Part shown: one piece after another, positions 38,585-49,489 of the stretch | Position numbering within the stretch: position 1 is the first letter of the stretch | Layout: every line of letters starts with the position of its first letter | Assembly (NCBI GenBank): GCA_958450365.1 | Contig: CAUEEP010000760.1 | Span: 3,302,462 to 3,366,461 of the forward strand | DNA: 64,000 nt | Source: Mesorhabditis belari | Lineage: Eukaryota > Nematoda > Chromadorea > Rhabditida > Rhabditidae | Reading direction: 5' to 3' | Position numbers and translations under genes: made by a program | The notes under the pieces: generated by a model | What the model saw: only the letters and a program-made list of their open reading frames with translations | Told to the model about the DNA's origin: nothing | Databases searched by the model: none

Positions 38585-40901
38585 TCAAGGATTATTCATC
38601 GAAAGCTCCGAATTCTCCCATAAACTTTTTAGATAGCCGGCTGAGTTTCTTGAGTATTGATAGTGAAAAACGACAAAACGATCAAAGGTGTGCTGATCGA
38701 ATCCGTCAAAGTGAATGAGATCAATTCCAAGACATGATGACATTACTCCAACATGAATATCATCTAAAAAATGTTCTGAAAAGCTTTTGGATAAAACAAA
38801 CCGAGATGAATCCATGGAAAACGACAAATATTATTGAGAAGAGCTCTTGCTGCACCACGAGAAATCACAAATGACGATCCCTACAATAAAGAAGTTCAAT
38901 GATAGATCAAAGAAAGTTTCGTCAATAGCCTAGGTTCAAAAAAAGTAATAAAAATGTAGAGCTTTAAGCTTATAAGCTCAGATACATTTTTATTGCTTTT
39001 TGTGAATCTAGGCTATTGACAAATGCTTTTTCAAATCTATATACAAGGCGCGCCATAATTGTCGCAATAAGGTATCACGTGCGTTCAATGACAATAACTC
39101 GTTGATTTAAGCTTCATTTCTGGTTTTTTAGTGTTTTTATTATATTTGGAATATAATTGAAACTTTTTTCATCTAAAATGTGTTGTTTTTTAGAATGGCT
39201 GGAAGATCCCCATCGACAATCGATCATCGAATTGCAAAAGCGAGGAGTCTCGGCGCCGGAATTCAGAAGCGTCCTAAAGTCGACGGAAGTCTAATTTTCC
39301 GCACGACCCAACGCTACGAAGCTACGGAGACAATTGCTGATGCACCAAGAAGCGGTTGACACCAAACAAAGACAAACATCAAGTGAGGGATCGAATTCGG
39401 AAGAAGCCAAACCAGTCGGCAAAGCAAAGCGCAAAGAAGATGGCGATTTCAAGCATATCATTGCTTCGGATCCTCAAAAATAAGCTCAAACTTACTGCTT
39501 ATAAAAAACAAGACTCGACTTCTTTCGAATGCCGCTAAAAAGAAGCGAAAATTCAGAGCAGATGTTGTTGATGCGCTTCAATGGAATCGACTATCACAAT
39601 ATCTTGTTCACAGATGAAAAGATATTTACCGTTAAAGGCCTTCTTAACAAGCAAAATGATCGAGTATGGGCAAAATCTCAACCGAATGCTACGGTTTCTC
39701 GAAGTGCACATCCAGCTTCAAAGCGTGGGAAGAGCTCGATCCAGCCTATTTGGTCGCCACCGTTGACGCCTTCCCGAAACGCCTGCGAGCCTGCTCAAAT
39801 ACTAATCGTGGCCGATTCGAATTTGATAGTTGATTTATAATTGTTAATGTAAAATAAATGTTATTCAGTTAGAAATATGTCTTTTTTTGCTCTTGTCTGT
39901 CTTAAAATCGGAACTTTATCTTGTTGCGACAATTATGGCGCACTCTGTATCATTGATAACCTGAACAAATCGTGGATAGCATAGATTTGGATACATATCT
40001 CCATGTACATGCCATGTCAACCAAGGCATCCATAAACGAGGATACCCACGGGACACTTTACCCAATAACCACAAATCATCGGGATCTCGACTTGGCAACT
40101 GAAATACGTTAAGGCTTTTAGAATATTCAGATAAGCATACCTGTCGAATAGCAGTCACATTGACGATTGTATCATCGTTTAGCACAAGAATTTCTTCAAC
40201 TTTTGGTAGTTTCTCTAATATCCAGCTGTACATCGATACCATCTGAACCCATTTTTTGAGTGTTGCATTTCTTTCTTACCTTATAAGCTAAACTATGATA
40301 ACTATCAGTGAAATCAAATTGAATGACATCTTGCTGTTCATCCGATTCTTCGTTGAGTTCAAGACTTTTGCGCTTTCCGACCACAAAAACTACAGGAATT
40401 TCTCGAAAATGAGATTTCCACGTCGAACGAATGAAATCTCGATAATCTTTGGAGTTGGGAGCAGTTCTGATAACGACAATCTGGAAAAAATGGGATACGA
40501 GATATTACTTTGAAGATTGATGAAAGTTTTTGATCAGGTATAACCTTTTTGGCATTTTCATCGACTTTCGGGAAATGCAAGATTTCAGGTCGAATATTTA
40601 GTCGACAATTTGGATCTGCCTTTCTAAATTTTAAATATAAATAAAAAAGAACATTACTAACCTCGGATAATGATATTTTTGAATACATTCATTCACATTT
40701 CCAGCTGATGAAATATAACTCAACAAATCTGATTGAGTATAACATAACGCTCGAAAGGGAAGAAGTGATCGTTCAAGATAATTTGCTAACTAAGAACTTT
40801 TTGTTTTCAATATTTACTTGATTACAAACCAAAATGTATGGGAAAACCCATGAAAAAATAGCAATGAGAAGCTTTTCTGGGGAAATTTGTGAGACGAGCA
40901 T
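38585..40901 (-). CDS. GT31 (galactosyltransferase-like) type II Golgi membrane protein
   Basis: Eight exons (40901-40830, 40789-40662, 40623-40545, 40480-40280, 40242-40141, 40098-39961, 38880-38802, 38763-38585) give 325 aa. A short cytosolic tail precedes one membrane anchor (about 11-26). The lumenal part follows the beta-1,3-galactosyl/GlcNAc-transferase order: RTAPNSKDYRDFIRSTW, VVFVVGKRKS, DVIQFDFTDSYHSLAYK, the metal-binding position LNDDTIVN (Asp-183/184), YP and SSFVISRGAARAL, and DDIHVG (EDV(Y/F)xG in the family). It should transfer a beta-1,3-linked sugar in the Golgi; donor and acceptor cannot be told. The first of the usual three Asp residues is Asn (NDD). The start follows TTTAAATAG by 4 nt. 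Intron 6 (38881-39960) contains a Tc1/mariner relic and a MITE. Confidence 0.9.
38921..39020. repeat. 100-bp palindromic element in GT31 intron 6
   Basis: Arms of about 38 bp starting GTCAATAGCCTAGGTTCA at 38921 and closing with the inverted GAATCTAGGCTATTGAC at 39020; the centre itself is near-palindromic (GAGCTTTAAGCTTATAAGCTC). The arms differ at only a few positions. Confidence 0.85.
39044..39947 (+). mobile_element. Tc1/mariner-family transposon relic, 904 bp
   Basis: Inverted termini share GCGCCATAATTGTCGCAA; the element is bounded by TA on both sides (39042-39043, 39948-39949). Broken plus-strand frames contain NILFTDEKIFTVKGLLNKQN, the DEKxF block of a Tc1/mariner DDE transposase, and VWAKSQPNATVSR. 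Internal stops and frameshifts make it inactive. The left end begins GGTCG-free AT sequence after the terminal repeat and a possible N-terminal part starts at 39194. The insertion point is 12 bp from the GT31 exon 6 donor. Confidence 0.85.
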
Positions 40902-41970
40902 TGAACTATTTAAAAGGGAAAATGAGTGACGGAGAAAGGGGATGAAAGAGAAGGAAAGTGGGACAGATCTGAATCTACATCTTTGTTTGGTTTCTGGAAT
41001 CGATGAATATATAAAATTTAAGGCATTATTTAAATATAGATGCTTATATAAAGCAGGTCTGCTTATATAAAGCAGTTTAATTTTGATCTAACTTGGATCT
41101 ATTTGGAACACGCAGATCTACTACTTGGTCTAAAATGTCTTCATTTCCATTCATTTCCAGGAAAATGTTTGTCATACTTAGAAGTGACATACAAAGCTCT
41201 ATAACTTTGTATGTCAAATCAACCTCTACAAGTATTAGCTCTACAGGTTTATAAAGAGATTGGCACTTTATACTGTACTTCTAGTGAACCATTTGTCATG
41301 CTATGGGTTTGTTAAAACTTACATTTATTCTCTATTTTCAATTCAGTTGATTTGTTAAGAGAACTCGTGTAATTCAGTTATTTGTTATTTTCAGTTGTTC
41401 AGTTATTTGTTGTTATGTTTTGAGCTGATCCAATGCATAATTTAAGTATTAAATTTAGAAAAAGAAAAATTTATTGCAGCAATTAATTTCAAAACGTAAA
41501 AAAGGTAAGTGAAAGATCGAAAAATGCGTAAAAACAATTCACAAGATTCTTCTTTAAGTATCCAAAACAAAATGTCGATTAAATAAATCAAAATGAAATA
41601 CAAATGAGTTTTAGGGATGCATTGAATTTCAAATATGCTTTGTTTTGGATTCAAATACATAAAAATCTCTTCCATGCATCCCAGAAACCTTTTTGATGAG
41701 ATAAATAAGAAAAAATGAAAAGAAAAAAGAAAAAGTGCAAAGTGTTTAAACAATATTCTTTCTAAAAAATATGAAAATATAATGTAAGACTGGGAAGAAT
41801 GATGAGAAATGACGGATAGAGAAGAATGAAGAGAAATAATGAGAAAAAGGTTTGATTCTTCATTGCAAGATCTCTCCATTCCACCCGCTATGCAGGTTAC
41901 CCGTCTTTCTATTCTCAGAGAAGGTAGCTAAAGATTTTCGGTAAAAACATGCAGTTTTTAAAACCTTTCT
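40902..41970. other. Intergenic region, ALG2 3' end to GT31 start
   Basis: AT-rich, without a supportable gene. The 145-codon minus-strand frame at 41442-41879 is low-complexity Phe/Ser/Leu-rich translation of A-rich sequence and is not believed to be a gene. Short direct repeats (GCTTATATAAAGCAG, about 41041-41075) are present. Confidence 0.5.
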
Positions 41971-44668
41971 TTAAGCCAATGCTCTCATTCGAGCAACACT
42001 GGGTGGAATGATCTCATCGGGGAACATTTCTTTCAATGCCTCTTCGATGTGATTACAGAAACCACGATACGAGAATTCTCGATCGAAACGGGCACGCTAA
42101 AAATTACTGATTTCTGATTGAGTATTGATTCGGATTGTACTGATTCTTCAAATCACAATTTACTGCAATTCCTTTTTAGGATTGGCTTTTCTCTGCGGTT
42201 TTCTCTACTTCTAGAGCCATTTTTCTTTTTGATTTACCTGTATCCGATATCCGTCTTCTGTATCCAAAGCTGGCCATTCTTTTCGACACATATGACGTTC
42301 CATTGCATCTGCCAGAAATTCTCCACAGGGTTTTGCAATCTAAATGACAGAAATTCTCTACATGTTTTTACAATTGAGTATTTTTGACACTGAAACTGAA
42401 TACGGATCTTTTTGTTCTTTACCTTATTCCCAGTAACATCTTCAATAACAGTTTCTGCCGGTCCTCCACTATCACAAACGATGACCGGTCTTCGTTGTTC
42501 CAAGGCTTCGATTGGAACAATTCCAAAATGTTCATTTGGTGGTGTGTAAAGAGCCGAATCGCATTGCCTAAAATAAATCGATTTTTAACAATCTATTTCA
42601 AAACCTGTAGAGCTCGAATTTCTCTTGTTCGGTTGGTGAGGGAACAAATTTGACGATATCCACCACATCCAACTCCTGAAACGCCTTTTTTATCTACTAA
42701 TTTCAAGCTAATACGCTAGTCATTTTCTGGAGCAAATCGTAGTATATTCGACTCTCGGGAATATGGGGCATCACCGAACCGGCCAATTGAACAATGAATT
42801 TGTATCCTCTTCTTTTCAAAATGCCTATATTTGATTGATTTATTTCTGCTTCAAATTCCATCTTTACCTGCAGCTTCCACTATGATATCCAATCGTTTTT
42901 CCGGCCAAAAGCGGTTCATCGAAAGGAAAATGTAGAGTTCGTTTTTTGGTCGATCCATTCGACTGACTGCTTCAGCTGCCTTAAATAAAGCATTCCATAA
43001 ATCTTTACACGTAATTCTAATAGAATTATGTGGTTATTTATTAGGTTGTTTCCGAAAGAATGAGCGACTCGAACACATTGATCACACACCTTGCTAACAA
43101 TGGCATCAACATCACATGGCGGATAGACAACTTGTACCTTTTGTGGAGATACTCCAGGCATTACACGTTGAAATTGCCCAGCTAAAGTTTTTATTGATAT
43201 ACAGTCACCCCTTTACATCGATAATCCGATACATCGATAATCCTTTATCTACCTGTAAATTGACTATTCACCATAACAACATCTGTTCCTTCAAAGAGGA
43301 TTTCTTCAGCGATCCCGATTAGTCTCGAGTACCTATAGATTGAAATTTAAAGATTTAAAGATTGAAATGATTGATGATTGATGATTGAAAGCATTTAAAG
43401 ATTGAATCTTTAGATTGAATATCTAAATCCTAAATCTAAAACATTTAAAAACAAACTCACCAACGGTAGAGGAAAAACCGTGATGGAGTGACCAATTGTT
43501 GTGGGAAATGACAATAAAAGAGCACTTTCGTTTGGGGAAATCTCCATTTGATTAAAGGAACACAGCTGAAGTATTTGCAATAGAACTAATAGAATAAAAG
43601 AATTTTATGATTTACCTAGCACTGTGATCGATAACAATTAGATCCGGATTGAGATTAGAGAAAGCGAGATACCATCCAAGAGCCACATTTTGTGACCACC
43701 AATCACCCGGATGAAGTTTCAATCCAATATCACGAACTTCTGCAAAGGTTTTGATTCAATGAAAAGGGCCAATCAAGAATTTGACTGAATACTTTTTAAT
43801 ATTTTTATGAATATACCAACCAACTCCCTCCCATTTATGTCCTTTCCAGTATTCATCAATCATTGTTGTCAGCCAGATCACTCGATGACCAGCTCCGACA
43901 AAATATCTGCAATTGAACATTTCATTATGCTTTATTTTGTTGTACTTTATTTTGTTGTACTTTATTTTGTTGTACTTTCTTTTGTTGTACTTTCTTTTGT
44001 TGTACTTTCTTTTGTTGTACTTTCTTTTTATCATTGCCATTCTGCTCCTCTAAAGATTGAAATCTTATTCTTAGAACAAAAATTGTACAAAAGATGAGCT
44101 TTTATAAAAGAAAAAAGAAAAAAAACTCCGTTAATGGGGAATGGTTGTGAAAGATCGGAAGCAAAGATTGGATTTGAGAAGCTAAAGAAAAAAGAAGCCA
44201 TTTTTGGATCTAAATGTGGCACAATGACCAAAGCGTAAAAGAAATTTGGAAGAAAAAAGAAGAAATCTATTACGCTGTCCAGAAAGTTTTTTCGTTTCTT
44301 TTCATACTTTCGTTGAAAAATAACAAATTCACCAATTAACCTATGACTTGCTCTAGATAAAATGTGTTTATTGGTGAATTCCCATCTTTTCAAGTCAATT
44401 TCGGTTCACTTTCAAGCAAATTCGAGAGTGATAAACGTGTTTTTCGTAAAAATCTATAAAAACCTCTACAAAGAAATTGGCTGAATGAATTTCTCTGAAA
44501 ATTTGGCTATATACTAAACTTTTTGTGCTTTATCTTTTTTCTATTGACACCAAGGTGGGTTTCTTTAGCTAATTTTTAAATATATCGCAAAACTGACCGA
44601 ATCATGGCCACAGTGCATCGATCCGATCCACCATTCCATTGTTCCGGATGAATGATCACCACTTGCAT
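41971..44668 (-). CDS. ALG2: ALG2-type alpha-1,3/1,6-mannosyltransferase
   Basis: Twelve exons (44668-44598, 43906-43821, 43739-43616, 43565-43461, 43332-43253, 43181-43090, 42979-42868, 42824-42715, 42675-42605, 42567-42423, 42339-42238, 42096-41971) give 407 aa (human ALG2 416). GT-B fold of family GT4: N-terminal [49 protein letters not shown], and the nucleotide-sugar site [12 protein letters not shown] (E296...E304), [11 protein letters not shown]2 adds the second and third mannoses to dolichol-linked GlcNAc2-Man on the cytosolic face of the ER. Start: ATG lies 2 nt after a TTTATAG acceptor. The acceptor of exon 7 reads TTTAAG; no CAG or TAG keeps frame there. Intron 1 contains a 15-bp minisatellite. 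Confidence 0.95.
43931..44028. repeat. 15-bp minisatellite in ALG2 intron 1
   Basis: Six full units of TTTATTTTGTTGTAC/TTTCTTTTGTTGTAC plus a partial one; three of each type are grouped, showing that the array grew in two steps. Confidence 0.92.
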
Positions 44669-46015
44669 ACCTATAAATGAATGTTTATGTTTTCAAAGTT
44701 GGGAAGTTTTGTGCTATTAAAGTTAACACTCAATAGTAATCAGAAAAAATGAAAATATGATTGTTAGAGATGGTAAACTCTTATTTGAAGCGGAATTTCC
44801 TTTCTCAACTTCACTATCTTTTCATTACTGAAGCCATGCACATGTTTATTTCTCTTAAAGTTTTATTTTTTAAAATCCCAAACTTATCAAAGGCATTTTA
44901 AACCCAGCGGCCCAATTTGCTTTTTTGAGATGAAAAAGTGAAATGAGAGATTTTCGAGTTTTTGCATAGAAGCAAATTGGGGCAGTTGGTTCTAAAAGAA
45001 AGAGAAATTTTGGGGACGAAATCGAGAGAAATTGATCAGTAAGAAGATCTGAAATGTGAAGAAAAGGAAATAATTATGAAACAAATAGAAAAGAAGAAAG
45101 ATTTCTGTACATGGGAAAAGAGTGAATGGAGTAGATCCGAGAAGATGATAGGACGGAAGTGGGTGAGGAAAGGGGAGAGGGGAGTGGACGGGGTGGACGG
45201 TGGACAGGAAGGGGTGGTGGAGGGGGAGAGGACAGGACGCGAGTATTCACGTACAGAAATACGGCCTTTCTTTCATGCTTTATCGTGTCTCCATCAATCC
45301 ACAGTTCCAAAATTCCAAGCTTTGTGAGATTTATGGATTGATTTTCGATAGCCAAGTGTTTTATATGTTACGTTCGATTAAGAATTTATCGAATCAATTG
45401 TGCTATGTCAATGTCAATGCAAATCAATGTCAATGCAGTCAATGCATTTTTTTCAGGCATTTACTAGTGTTTTCTTTGTTAGTGTTATATTGAATCGTCG
45501 ACAGATGTTTGTGTTGGTGTTTTCGCTTTCATAGATGCTAAAGAAATCCTGAAAAGATCTTAAAATTAAGAAATCAGTAAAAACTTATTGCATCTAGTTA
45601 ATAAAAAGGTAAAAAAGCTTCAATATCAGCGTTTGTATACGTTCAATATACTCTCCTATGTAACTGCAAATGTCGAGGTTTTCCGTGAATCAATCTAGGT
45701 TAAATTATTCCTTAACTATTAAAACTAACACTCATTAGATATTCAAGCAGATTTGCATTAAGCATTTCACATTTGCACAATTAGATTTGACAAATTCTTA
45801 ATCGGACGTTCGGATTAAGAATACATTACACGACTAAGAATGTATTCAAATCGGACGTCCGATTTGAATACATTCTTAGTCGGACGTAGCAGATAAGTAC
45901 ACAGTTAATGATGCATGTGACAGAATTCGAAGCTTTAAAAACAGAGAGACAAACATTAGACTCCTACTTTTTCAAAAGAAAAGTTATGACTTTAAAAGAT
46001 TGAATTACCGAAAGC
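44669..46015. other. Intergenic region upstream of ALG2
   Basis: Holds a worn copy of repeat family A just inside ALG2 intron 1 (44400-44575), a G-rich block at 45130-45250, and a palindrome cluster at 45796-45886. The minus-strand frame at 45074-45355 is Pro/Ser-rich translation of the G-rich block and has no homology that I recognise. Confidence 0.5.
45796..45886. repeat. Nested CGGACGTCCG-type palindromes
   Basis: Contains CTTAATCGGACGTTCGGATTAAG, then AAATCGGACGTCCGATTT, then a half site GTCGGACGTAG; flanking ATGTATTC/GAATACAT arms fold the whole segment. The same core occurs five times at 52840-53274. Confidence 0.85.
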
Positions 46016-46452
46016 TTATGCACTGCCCGCCGAGCGCTTCTTGAACGATTTTGCTTCAACGGGAAATTCGACTGATGAGAAGTGATTGTTGTTGATCGAT
46101 TCTTTGAGGTTTTTCGGTTTTACTCCAAACTAAAATTATGTCAAAAAATTAGAGGAAAGGGTGTAAAACAAATTGAAAGCCCTTTTTGAATTTTGCTAGC
46201 GATAAGACAAACAGTGACATACTCACTTAAAATTAAATTGTTGCTTTGTAACAATTGCGAATACCGTTTTAATTCAAATATTTTCATTCATTTCACAAAA
46301 CAATTTACCGTATTATCTCCTGCAACTTTTGTCTCCTTAATATAGTTTCGTCGAATGTGCCAAATAAAAGCTGATAATGGAACACAAAGTACAAGAGTGA
46401 TTGTATAAAGAATATAGAGGATAATGAAACGTTGAATTGCCCTCAACACCAT
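46016..46452 (-). CDS. Small single-pass membrane protein, 85 aa, unknown function
   Basis: Two exons (46452-46309, 46129-46016) join in phase 0. The N-terminal MVLRAIQR is followed by a hydrophobic helix (about 9-31, with ILYTITLVLCVPLSAFIW), then a basic stop-transfer HIRRNYIKET and a polar, Lys-rich tail ending KKRSAGSA. I do not recognise the family. Both exon borders are good (ACG/GTAAAT donor, TTTTAG acceptor) and the tail exon shows coding-like composition. It lies upstream of ALG2 on the same strand, but 1.3 kb away, so no functional link is implied. Confidence 0.6.
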
Positions 46453-47046
46453 ATGAGAAAAGAATTCGAAAAAGGACAATGTTGTAGATAATATTTAAGG
46501 AAAAGGAGAAGTTTTCAGCTGAAAGGATGAGGGGGAGGAGTCAATCCAAAGAAAGAAGAAGAAAGAAAGAGAGAAAGGACTCATTTAGAAGAAAAGGGAA
46601 TAAGGAGGGGAAGGCTTACCATCAGATTTCTCGAAGACTTTGAATTTTCAACAACAACCTGATTTTAATGAAACTGTATTTCGGTAGATTTCATGGATGA
46701 GTGAACGAAGCAATGAAATCATCTAAGAGTTTTCAAACCAGAAATAAATTTGCGCTAAGCTATTTGCTTAATATATTTTAAATGTAGCAAAAGAGTATAC
46801 TTTTGAGCTTTTCCCGTTAGAAAAGGTCGTTCAAGGATGACAAACGAAGCACCAATGAAGTAAAACTATTTAAATTTGCATTTGTTACGGATAAATTTGT
46901 ACTTTTCTTTCATCAAATACTTAAATACTTAAATAAAATATTTTTTTGGAGCTCTTAACGGGAACATTTACAGGTGATCATAAACTTTCACAACTCTGGA
47001 TACGATTGTGGTTAGGTGAAAGTAAATGAAAGTAAATGAAAGTAAA

Positions 47047-47540
47047 TGAAAGTAATTCTTGTTATTATAAAAATTCAACGCTTTCCACTCTCTGAAACAA
47101 ATGCATGCCGAATTGTAAAAGTGAGATCCCTATTGGATGATGCGATGTCTTGGAGAGATATGAGAAGACTTTCTCTTTGAAATGAAATGAATGAAAAGAG
47201 ATTTCATTGGAGACTTTTGGATTTGGAGAGTTGAAAGTCGAGGAATCAGGAAAATTTGTTCGAAAGTCACTGCTCTTCTAGTAAATGAATGTAATTCTTG
47301 TTATTATAAAAATTCAACGCTTTTCACTCTCTGAAACAAATGCGTGCCGAATTGTGGTCATCGATTTGAGTCTGGAAAAATTTTCTCGTTGATTTTTTAA
47401 GGCAAATTTATAGAAACAAAAAGTAGAAAGATTTGTGCTGCAATAGAGGAATTCAAAAATGTATTTTTCAGTTGAGTTGAGTTGAGTTGAGTTGAAAGTC
47501 GAGGAATCAGGAAAATTTGTTCGAAAGCCACTGCTCTTGC
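47047..47540. repeat. Tandemly duplicated 240-260 bp block
   Basis: Segment A (47047-47120, with AATTCAACGCTTTCCACTC) recurs at 47285-47358, and segment B (47225-47280, with GTCGAGGAATCAGGAAAATT) recurs at 47484-47540. A third block, TTTATAGAAACAAAAAGTAG, is shared by 47406 and 47676. Short simple repeats (GAAAGTAAAT x4 at 47020, GAGTT x5 at 47470) lie at the joints. Confidence 0.85.
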
Positions 47541-47937
47541 ATACACGTTGAGTGGTCCTGGTAAAGCAGCAACAAGAGGGTTTCTCGTTCAAAAATCAAC
47601 CATATTTTCAAGATTTTTGAAACAGCCAATCCACCAATTCAAACTGAAATTGTGGCTAGAACATTAAAAGAACAAAATTTATAGAAACAAAAAGTAGAAA
47701 GATTTGTGCTGAAATGTGCTGTTTTTCATGTATACGTGGATTTTGAGCTCCCCGGCCGATGCATGGCCCCCTATTCACAAAATCATCAAAAAACTTTATC
47801 TTCATCATCAACTTTATCTTGTTGTGTGACGCCTGAGGCAAAACCAATCCTGGCACCACTATGAGCCTTGAAAAATCAAAGAGAAGATTTTTCCAGACTC
47901 AAACCGATGGCCACTTTTTTTCCGGACACTCTGTATA
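47480..47937 (+). mobile_element. Probable Tc1/mariner relic
   Basis: Frame-broken sequence reads LSGPGKAATRGFLVQKSTI and then ETANPPIQTEIVARTLKEQN, which looks like the N-terminal DNA-binding part of a transposase. The right end, CGGACACTCTGTATA (47922-47937), shares CACTCTGTAT with the right terminus of the 39044-39947 element. No matching left terminus was found, so identity and limits are tentative. Confidence 0.4.
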
Positions 47938-48971
47938 ATTGATGCTTGATAAATCGAAATTAAACTGAAGTACCTGAAGGTGGATAATGTTTGGCACTCA
48001 ATTTTGTTTGATATCTACATAAAGTTCTTTGTTTTTTTTCTACATAAAGTTCAGAAACCCATTCTTGACTGTCCTTTATGTTCACATTCCAATTTCCATA
48101 ATCTGAGATTTTATCCCTTCTCATAATTCATCTAGGCCAATCTACACCTTCCACTCATTCCTCTGAGAGAAACATTCGATTCAACAATGAATGAGGCTAG
48201 TTGTTGATGGAACGGGTTTGGACATTCCCCCAAATCGTCCGGTCTATTGTGAAAATTTCTTCTCAATCCATAGAAGTGGAAAGGAATGGACAAAGATAAT
48301 GATCTTCGTCGGCCCCTTTTCCACACATTCAATATGGAGAAAAGCCTGTCTGGAAATCTCCTCTAAAGCCATTGTTCAATGGAAACTTTCACCTCGATCC
48401 GATTTCAGAAACAAGAGACCGATGCATTGCTTGAGAATCTTTGAGACATTTTAATGATCATGCGATCTGGCTAGTAACAAAGGATCCTGACTTTCCTGAT
48501 CTACCAGGATAGCTGAGTTCGAGAAATTTTGTTGATGTAGGAAAGGAAATGAGAAACAACCCTTTTTTGCTCAAGTTGAAAATAAAGGAGAAACTTCCAA
48601 TATATCAATCACTTCCAAATAGTGATCGATATATTGCCCGAAACCATAAAAACGAGTTTTTGCTTTTTAAAGAACAAATTGATGACACTTTTTACCCATT
48701 GGCATTCAGATCTCTTGCCAATATTAGGAGAGACATTTTTGGAGAGAATAAGGTCAATCCAGGGGAAAAGAGGGACAATTAGATGATAACAAAAGAGAAA
48801 AGAAAAACAAAGAAAAAGAAGGGTATTTGAATATGACCAAAGATACTTATCAATCACTTTCATAAGTAGCCATTCTTTTGCATTCGATCACTTCAAAAAA
48901 CTTCTTACAGCATGCCCTTGTGTAACTTTACTTGTTTTATTTGTTTAATTTTACGTTCAAAGTGTGAACTA

Positions 48972-49489
48972 TTGGGTTGGTGAATTGAAAACTGCCGGCT
49001 ATTGTCATATGTGACAGTTTGAGCACTTTCTTCAAAAGAAACCCATTTTGGTGTCAATGGAAAAGTTATAGAGAATCAAAAATTAAGCTTATATCCAAAT
49101 TTTCAGAACGATTCAAAAACTGGTTTTCAAGAAATGCCAAATTTACGAATTTTCACAAAACTTGCATTTTAAGCCAAACTACTAGGTGTATCTTTTTGAA
49201 AATTGGGCTATAAGCCTAATTTTTGATTCTCTACAACTTTTCTAATGACACCGAAATAGGTTTCTTTTGAAGAAAGTGCTCAAACTGGGACATCTCCAGT
49301 CCTCCATTTTTGAGTCTAACACTTGTCTCACACACAAACCAAAATCCTACTACGAAAGATGAATCCGCAAATTGCCTGTAAAATGGGCAGAAGTCGTCAA
49401 TAATAATGGAAATTAGTGGAATGAATTTATGGTTTTATGTTGCATAAATTTTAGTTCAAAGTCCGGCAGTTTTCAATTCACCAACCCAA
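48972..49489. repeat. Complete family-A MITE, 518 bp
   Basis: Ends TTGGGTTGGTGAATTGAAAA at 48972 and its reverse complement at 49489, flanked by TA. The interior folds on itself through arms containing GAGCACTTTCTTCAAAAGAA and GACACC. Same family as 1-488. Confidence 0.9.

Noticed and set aside
39916..39960. Extension of GT31 exon 6 to a stop inside the transposon terminus
   Set aside because: The CAG/GTTATC donor and the in-phase downstream exons coding the conserved SSFVISRG and DDIHVG show that this is intron.
41442..41879. 145-codon minus-strand frame
   Set aside because: Phe/Ser/Leu low-complexity translation of an A/T-rich intergenic tract, no splice context, no homology.
43756..44040. 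Frame with repeated [10 protein letters not shown] units
   Set aside because: It is the translation of the 15-bp minisatellite running into ALG2 exon 2 in the true frame; not an independent protein.
44031..44393. 120-codon minus-strand hydrophobic frame in ALG2 intron 1
   Set aside because: Overlaps a worn repeat and a minisatellite; the ALG2 exons join in phase without it.
48191..48454. 87-codon plus-strand frame
   Set aside because: Composition is acceptable but there is no homology, no partner exon and no start or end context.
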